A program made the translations under genes and the position numbers. From Capitella teleta (lineage: Eukaryota > Annelida > Polychaeta > Capitellidae), in NCBI GenBank assembly GCA_000328365.1, contig KB292985.1, positions 66,982 through 130,981 of the forward strand: DNA of 64,000 nucleotides, written 5' to 3'. Shown here in pieces: positions 61,164-64,000 of this stretch. The notes below the pieces were generated by a model. It made no database searches, had not been told where the DNA came from, and saw nothing but the letters and a program-made list of their open reading frames with translations. The stretch's first letter is position 1. Every line of letters starts with the position of its first letter.

Positions 61164-61651
61164 GCAAGGCCCAAAACCCTCAACCAGCATTCTGTACCTA
61201 GAAATGCTTATTGTTAGAATTAATATTATACAAAACGAGTACTATAGGACTCATTACCTCAAAGATTTGAGAAGTTCTTCAGACGGGTGTTTTCACCTGT
61301 TGCAGTATCCATACACGTCATCAAACACCTGGAATGTCAGATGAGAGAATGAACTGAGAATTAAGCGACATTCATTCCATGAGTCATACTCAAAGATCAT
61401 TCAGTAAATGAAAAATTAGCTAATCACCCTCCTCCTCATAAGGTATATAGCATCAGAAGCAACGATATTAGGACGAAATCGATCAAAATCCATATAAGAA
61501 CCTAGTCATTTGTTAAGATCATCATGGGAATCCTGCGTCATGAGCATAATTTACGTGCAATCCTTGTACCCAACCTGCCATCGTAATGTTTGAATCATAA
61601 CGTCGTATCAACATCATAACGCTCTCACGTGGTCGTTTTCTTTGGCAATGC

Positions 61652-61686
61652 GTTGCCATGGTTGTTGCCATGGTTGCCATGGTTGT
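61652..61686. repeat. GTTGCCATGG array (three X-box half-sites)
   Basis: Three overlapping GTTGCCATGGTTG words start at 61652, 61664 and 61673, preceded by GGCAATGCGTTGCC, an inverted pair. The array lies in an intron of the mARC pseudogene. It resembles RFX sites, but only the left halves are conserved. Confidence 0.7.
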
Positions 61687-62469
61687 TATTTCTCAGTTGA
61701 TCCCTTCACGGGTCGCCTGAAGACCCCTCTTTCAAGTAGATAGACGAGTCTGTGTCCAGGTGACCCTAGCAGACCAAGAAAAGCACTCGCCTCTGCCCCA
61801 CAATCATAACCACGAACAGTCCTCAAGTGCAGAACAAGCCGCGGTGTTTATGTCAGATCTGTGCGTTGTCGATATGGGTACTCACACCTCTGATTCTTGA
61901 CCAACCTTTTCAATAGTATCACAGTTTGACGTAACGACTCCAAGTTTTAGATGTTTGGGTGACCAGAACTTGAGAGATCGGTCATTAACCTCTGTTTTTA
62001 CTGTGGCGAGGATCGGGGTGAATTTTGCCGTGAGGGCAGCGGATTCGTTCCGACTGACCACTGCAAAGTGCCTGCATCATAACCATAACTGATCGAAACA
62101 GAGGAAGGGCATGTTATGTAATCGTGGTTATAGGGCAACGTTACACAATCAGCCTTAAAATACATTGACATGATTATGCAACCAATGCACACAACATCAG
62201 ACACACTGTTGCACCACTAACCTGTCGAACATGCCGCCTTCTTCCTTCAGCCCAATCTGGGTGACCTCAGTCTCCTGGATGGAGAAGCCTCCCTATGACT
62301 TGACTGGGAAGAACATCAAGCCCTAAAAAGTCCCCATTCGGACTTTATTCTTCTTCGTCCATGTCGCCACTAGTCTCTTCGTCAGCGCTGCCAATCCAAG
62401 ATACAGAAGCACCGATTTCTTGTCGTTGGATAAAGTATATCTGATGATGTCCATGACTTGTGAGATTGG

Positions 62470-62860
62470 GTGGATATAAAGCCAAAAACCTACGTATCGA
62501 TAGTGGAGTATTGATTGCTGGAACACGTAAAGACTATTACGTAATGACTGTTAATATTGGTACTGTTCATCGATATGAAATGAATTACTTTTACAGTGCT
62601 TTATTATTTTCACACTGGGGTCTTTTTATTAAAATAGTGTTATATTTACATGTAGATTTTGTTTGCTCGTTGTCGGTTGTGAAGTGACTGTCACGGTGTT
62701 GTTGTAAAGGGCTTAAACTTATTAGGCCTAATGGTGACCCGGCATGGTACTCTGGGCAGAAAGTAGTTGACCTCATAAGCAAGGTCAAAGATCACAAGTC
62801 AACACCAGTCAGTCAAATCGGTGTATCTTTAAATGACCAATAAACATAAATAGGGGCGAA
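62470..62860. other. Upstream of the mARC pseudogene, no gene recognised
   Basis: A plus-strand frame of about 45 codons at 62720-62840 is open but shows no recognised motif. No promoter element for the pseudogene was identified. Confidence 0.3.
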
Positions 62861-62869
62861 AGGGGCACA

Positions 62870-63060
62870 TAGAAACTGCCAGCCGTAAACGGGAACTTTG
62901 CCCTCAATCAAGATCTAATCATCTGTGATGACGAGCCAATTACTTGTCCTGGTGCAAGTTGCTTCACAGACAGCGGAATTTAGGGAAACATTGCTCTTGA
63001 AATGCCATTCAAGTGAGTGAATTATGCACTGAGATATACTAACTTGGCTCCCTGTAAATA
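62870..63060 (+). repeat. Diverged local duplication P7, unit 1
   Basis: Aligns with 63678-63945 in the same orientation, sharing GANCCAATTACTTG..CCTGGTGC-type words, then CATTGCTC and ATTCAAGT. By eye similarity is about 70%. The offset of about 800 bp suggests an old tandem duplication or two copies of a small element. Confidence 0.65.
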
Positions 63061-63138
63061 TATCAACTCCAGCAATTCGAATTCTTCGTTGGTGCTCTGA
63101 TGTGTTTAATCGATGCACGTTTAATGTCATACAGAGAC

Positions 63139-63160
63139 CGAAAAAAAAAAAAAAAAAAAA
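63139..63160 (+). repeat. A-rich homopolymer tract
   Basis: A run of about 20 As. Confidence 0.85.
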
Positions 63161-63677
63161 AGATCTTTGAACTATTCACAAGGATACATCCATGTCAATT
63201 TAATCGATGGGAAAATGCAGTTTGTCAAAACAGACAAAAGGATTTCGTAAAACAACGTAATGTGTACGAACATATCTCAAGTGACAGCTGCGATGTTGTT
63301 CTTTAAAATGTAGTGTTGAGATGAATTATTCAATATTGACGCATATGTTTCAATGTCGGTTTGTCTATCGGCTGATCAATAGATTTTAAAAGGAAAATAT
63401 TGGGTTCTACTAGAACTTGGTGTGACTTGTGGGATGAGTTTAAAGAGGTTTATTGTTGTTTTCAAATTGCAACAAATGATAGAAGATACACGCCATAAGA
63501 CCAAAGATTATGTCTTTGGTCTGACTCATTTGGACACGCCACACCTTCCATGGGCGATATTCCAGGTACTACGTCAAATATCACATTTAAACTCGAATTT
63601 GCAGTTTAGATGGAGCCAGGCAAATTGCATAACATTTAAAGTTTAAATTTATCAGCATATCAAGAGCGTAAAAAGGT

Positions 63678-63945
63678 TTGTGACAAATGCCAAGCATAAA
63701 CACAAACTTTCGCCTCATTCAAACAAGACCTAATCAGCCACGATAACGAGTCAATTACTTGGCCTGGTGCTGACTGGTTAATTGCCAACTCAATTTATGA
63801 AAACACTGCTCGTAAAATCCAATTCAAGTCATGCTTTTGTTATCTCTGATTCAAGCGAGTTTAATGTGCACTAAAAGATACTAAAGATACTAAAAGATAC
63901 TAAAAGATACTAAAGATACTAAAAGAGACTAACTAGGTTGGTTAT
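63678..63945 (+). repeat. Diverged local duplication P7, unit 2
   Basis: Counterpart of 62870-63060. It is expanded near its end by the short tandem repeat at 63870-63934. Confidence 0.65.
63870..63934 (+). repeat. (ACTAAAAGAT)n minisatellite
   Basis: Six units alternate between ACTAAAAGAT and ACTAAAGAT. The matching position in unit 1 of P7 has only a single copy (ACTGAGATATACT), so the array arose after the duplication. Confidence 0.9.
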
Positions 63946-64000
63946 GAAGTGGAAAAACTCACGCTATTTGAAATATGCGGGGTTTTGTTTTATACTCAAT

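Larger units (their letters stand above)
60714..62454 (-). pseudogene. mARC-type MOSC-domain protein, decayed multi-exon copy
   Basis: Family members are membrane-anchored mitochondrial molybdenum-cofactor enzymes that reduce N-hydroxylated compounds. Exon 1 (62222-62454) starts MDIIRYTLSN, has a hydrophobic anchor (SVLLYLGLAAL), then FFPVKS and IGLKEEGGMFDR. Exon 2 (61888-62071) is fully open: HFAVVSRNESAALTAKFTP. Exon 3 (about 61690-61790) reads GLLGSPGHRLVYL. Exon 4 (61428-61574) reads IMLMTQDSHDDLNK and DFDRFRPNIVASDA. Exon 5 (61258-61328) keeps the cofactor-binding Cys in CLMTCMDTATG, then LLKSLR. Exon 6 (60714-61197) reads MLVEGFGPCLGIYLIGDEPG, then IKIGDPIFAV and stop. These follow the order and motifs of animal mARC proteins. 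Lesions: TAG at 62323-62325 and 62293-62295 in exon 1; in-frame TAA and TGA in exon 4 (the TGA probably a former CGA); frame shifts in exons 4 and 5; loss of about 15 residues before the cofactor Cys; and a SINE inside exon 6. Introns are retained, so it is not a processed copy. It converges on the protease. Confidence 0.85.

Noticed and set aside
1-64000. Search for tRNA and rRNA genes, CRISPR arrays, LTR or other virus-like elements
   Set aside because: No full tRNA cloverleaf, rRNA segment or regularly spaced direct-repeat array was seen, and no paired long terminal repeats or retroviral-type protein motifs were recognised.

Overview
This is about 64 kb of AT-rich, gene-poor animal genomic DNA. 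It has spliced genes with conserved GT-AG borders, tRNA-derived SINEs, LINE relics and many short dispersed repeats. The protein types (a secreted S1 protease, a GPRIN-type C-terminal domain and a mitochondrial mARC/MOSC protein) point to a metazoan, probably an invertebrate. I cannot name the phylum from sequence alone. All five protease introns are only 51-60 nt, while intergenic spacers run to tens of kilobases.

Layout: 1-15.6 kb is mostly repeats (SINE copies at 1-145 and 8500-8829, a LINE scrap near 9.5 kb, a foldback element at 11.3 kb), with one weak candidate gene on the minus strand at 3.3-4.6 kb. At 15636-17357 (minus) lies the longest clean coding exon, 573 codons, with a GPRIN-like C-terminal domain. 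From 17.4 to 59 kb I find no gene I can name. That stretch holds a CpG-rich inverted-repeat element at 25.5 kb, a LINE relic at 33.3-33.7 kb, a third SINE at 32.4 kb, a near-identical inverted pair at 26.1/35.0 kb, and several degenerate repeat pairs between 39 and 55 kb. At 59099-60181 (+) is a complete six-exon elastase-like serine protease. Tail to tail with it, at 60714-62454 (minus), is a decayed mARC-type (MOSC domain) pseudogene. The supplied open reading frames miss it because its frame is broken, and a SINE with a 14-bp target duplication sits in its last exon.

The intact genes do not form an evident pathway. The main non-gene signals are a recurring RFX X-box-like palindrome (about seven near-consensus sites, plus a half-site array), a surplus of TGACGTCA palindromes, and the mARC fossil carrying a datable SINE insertion. 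I found no CRISPR array, no complete tRNA or rRNA gene, and no LTR element or other virus-like element that I could support.
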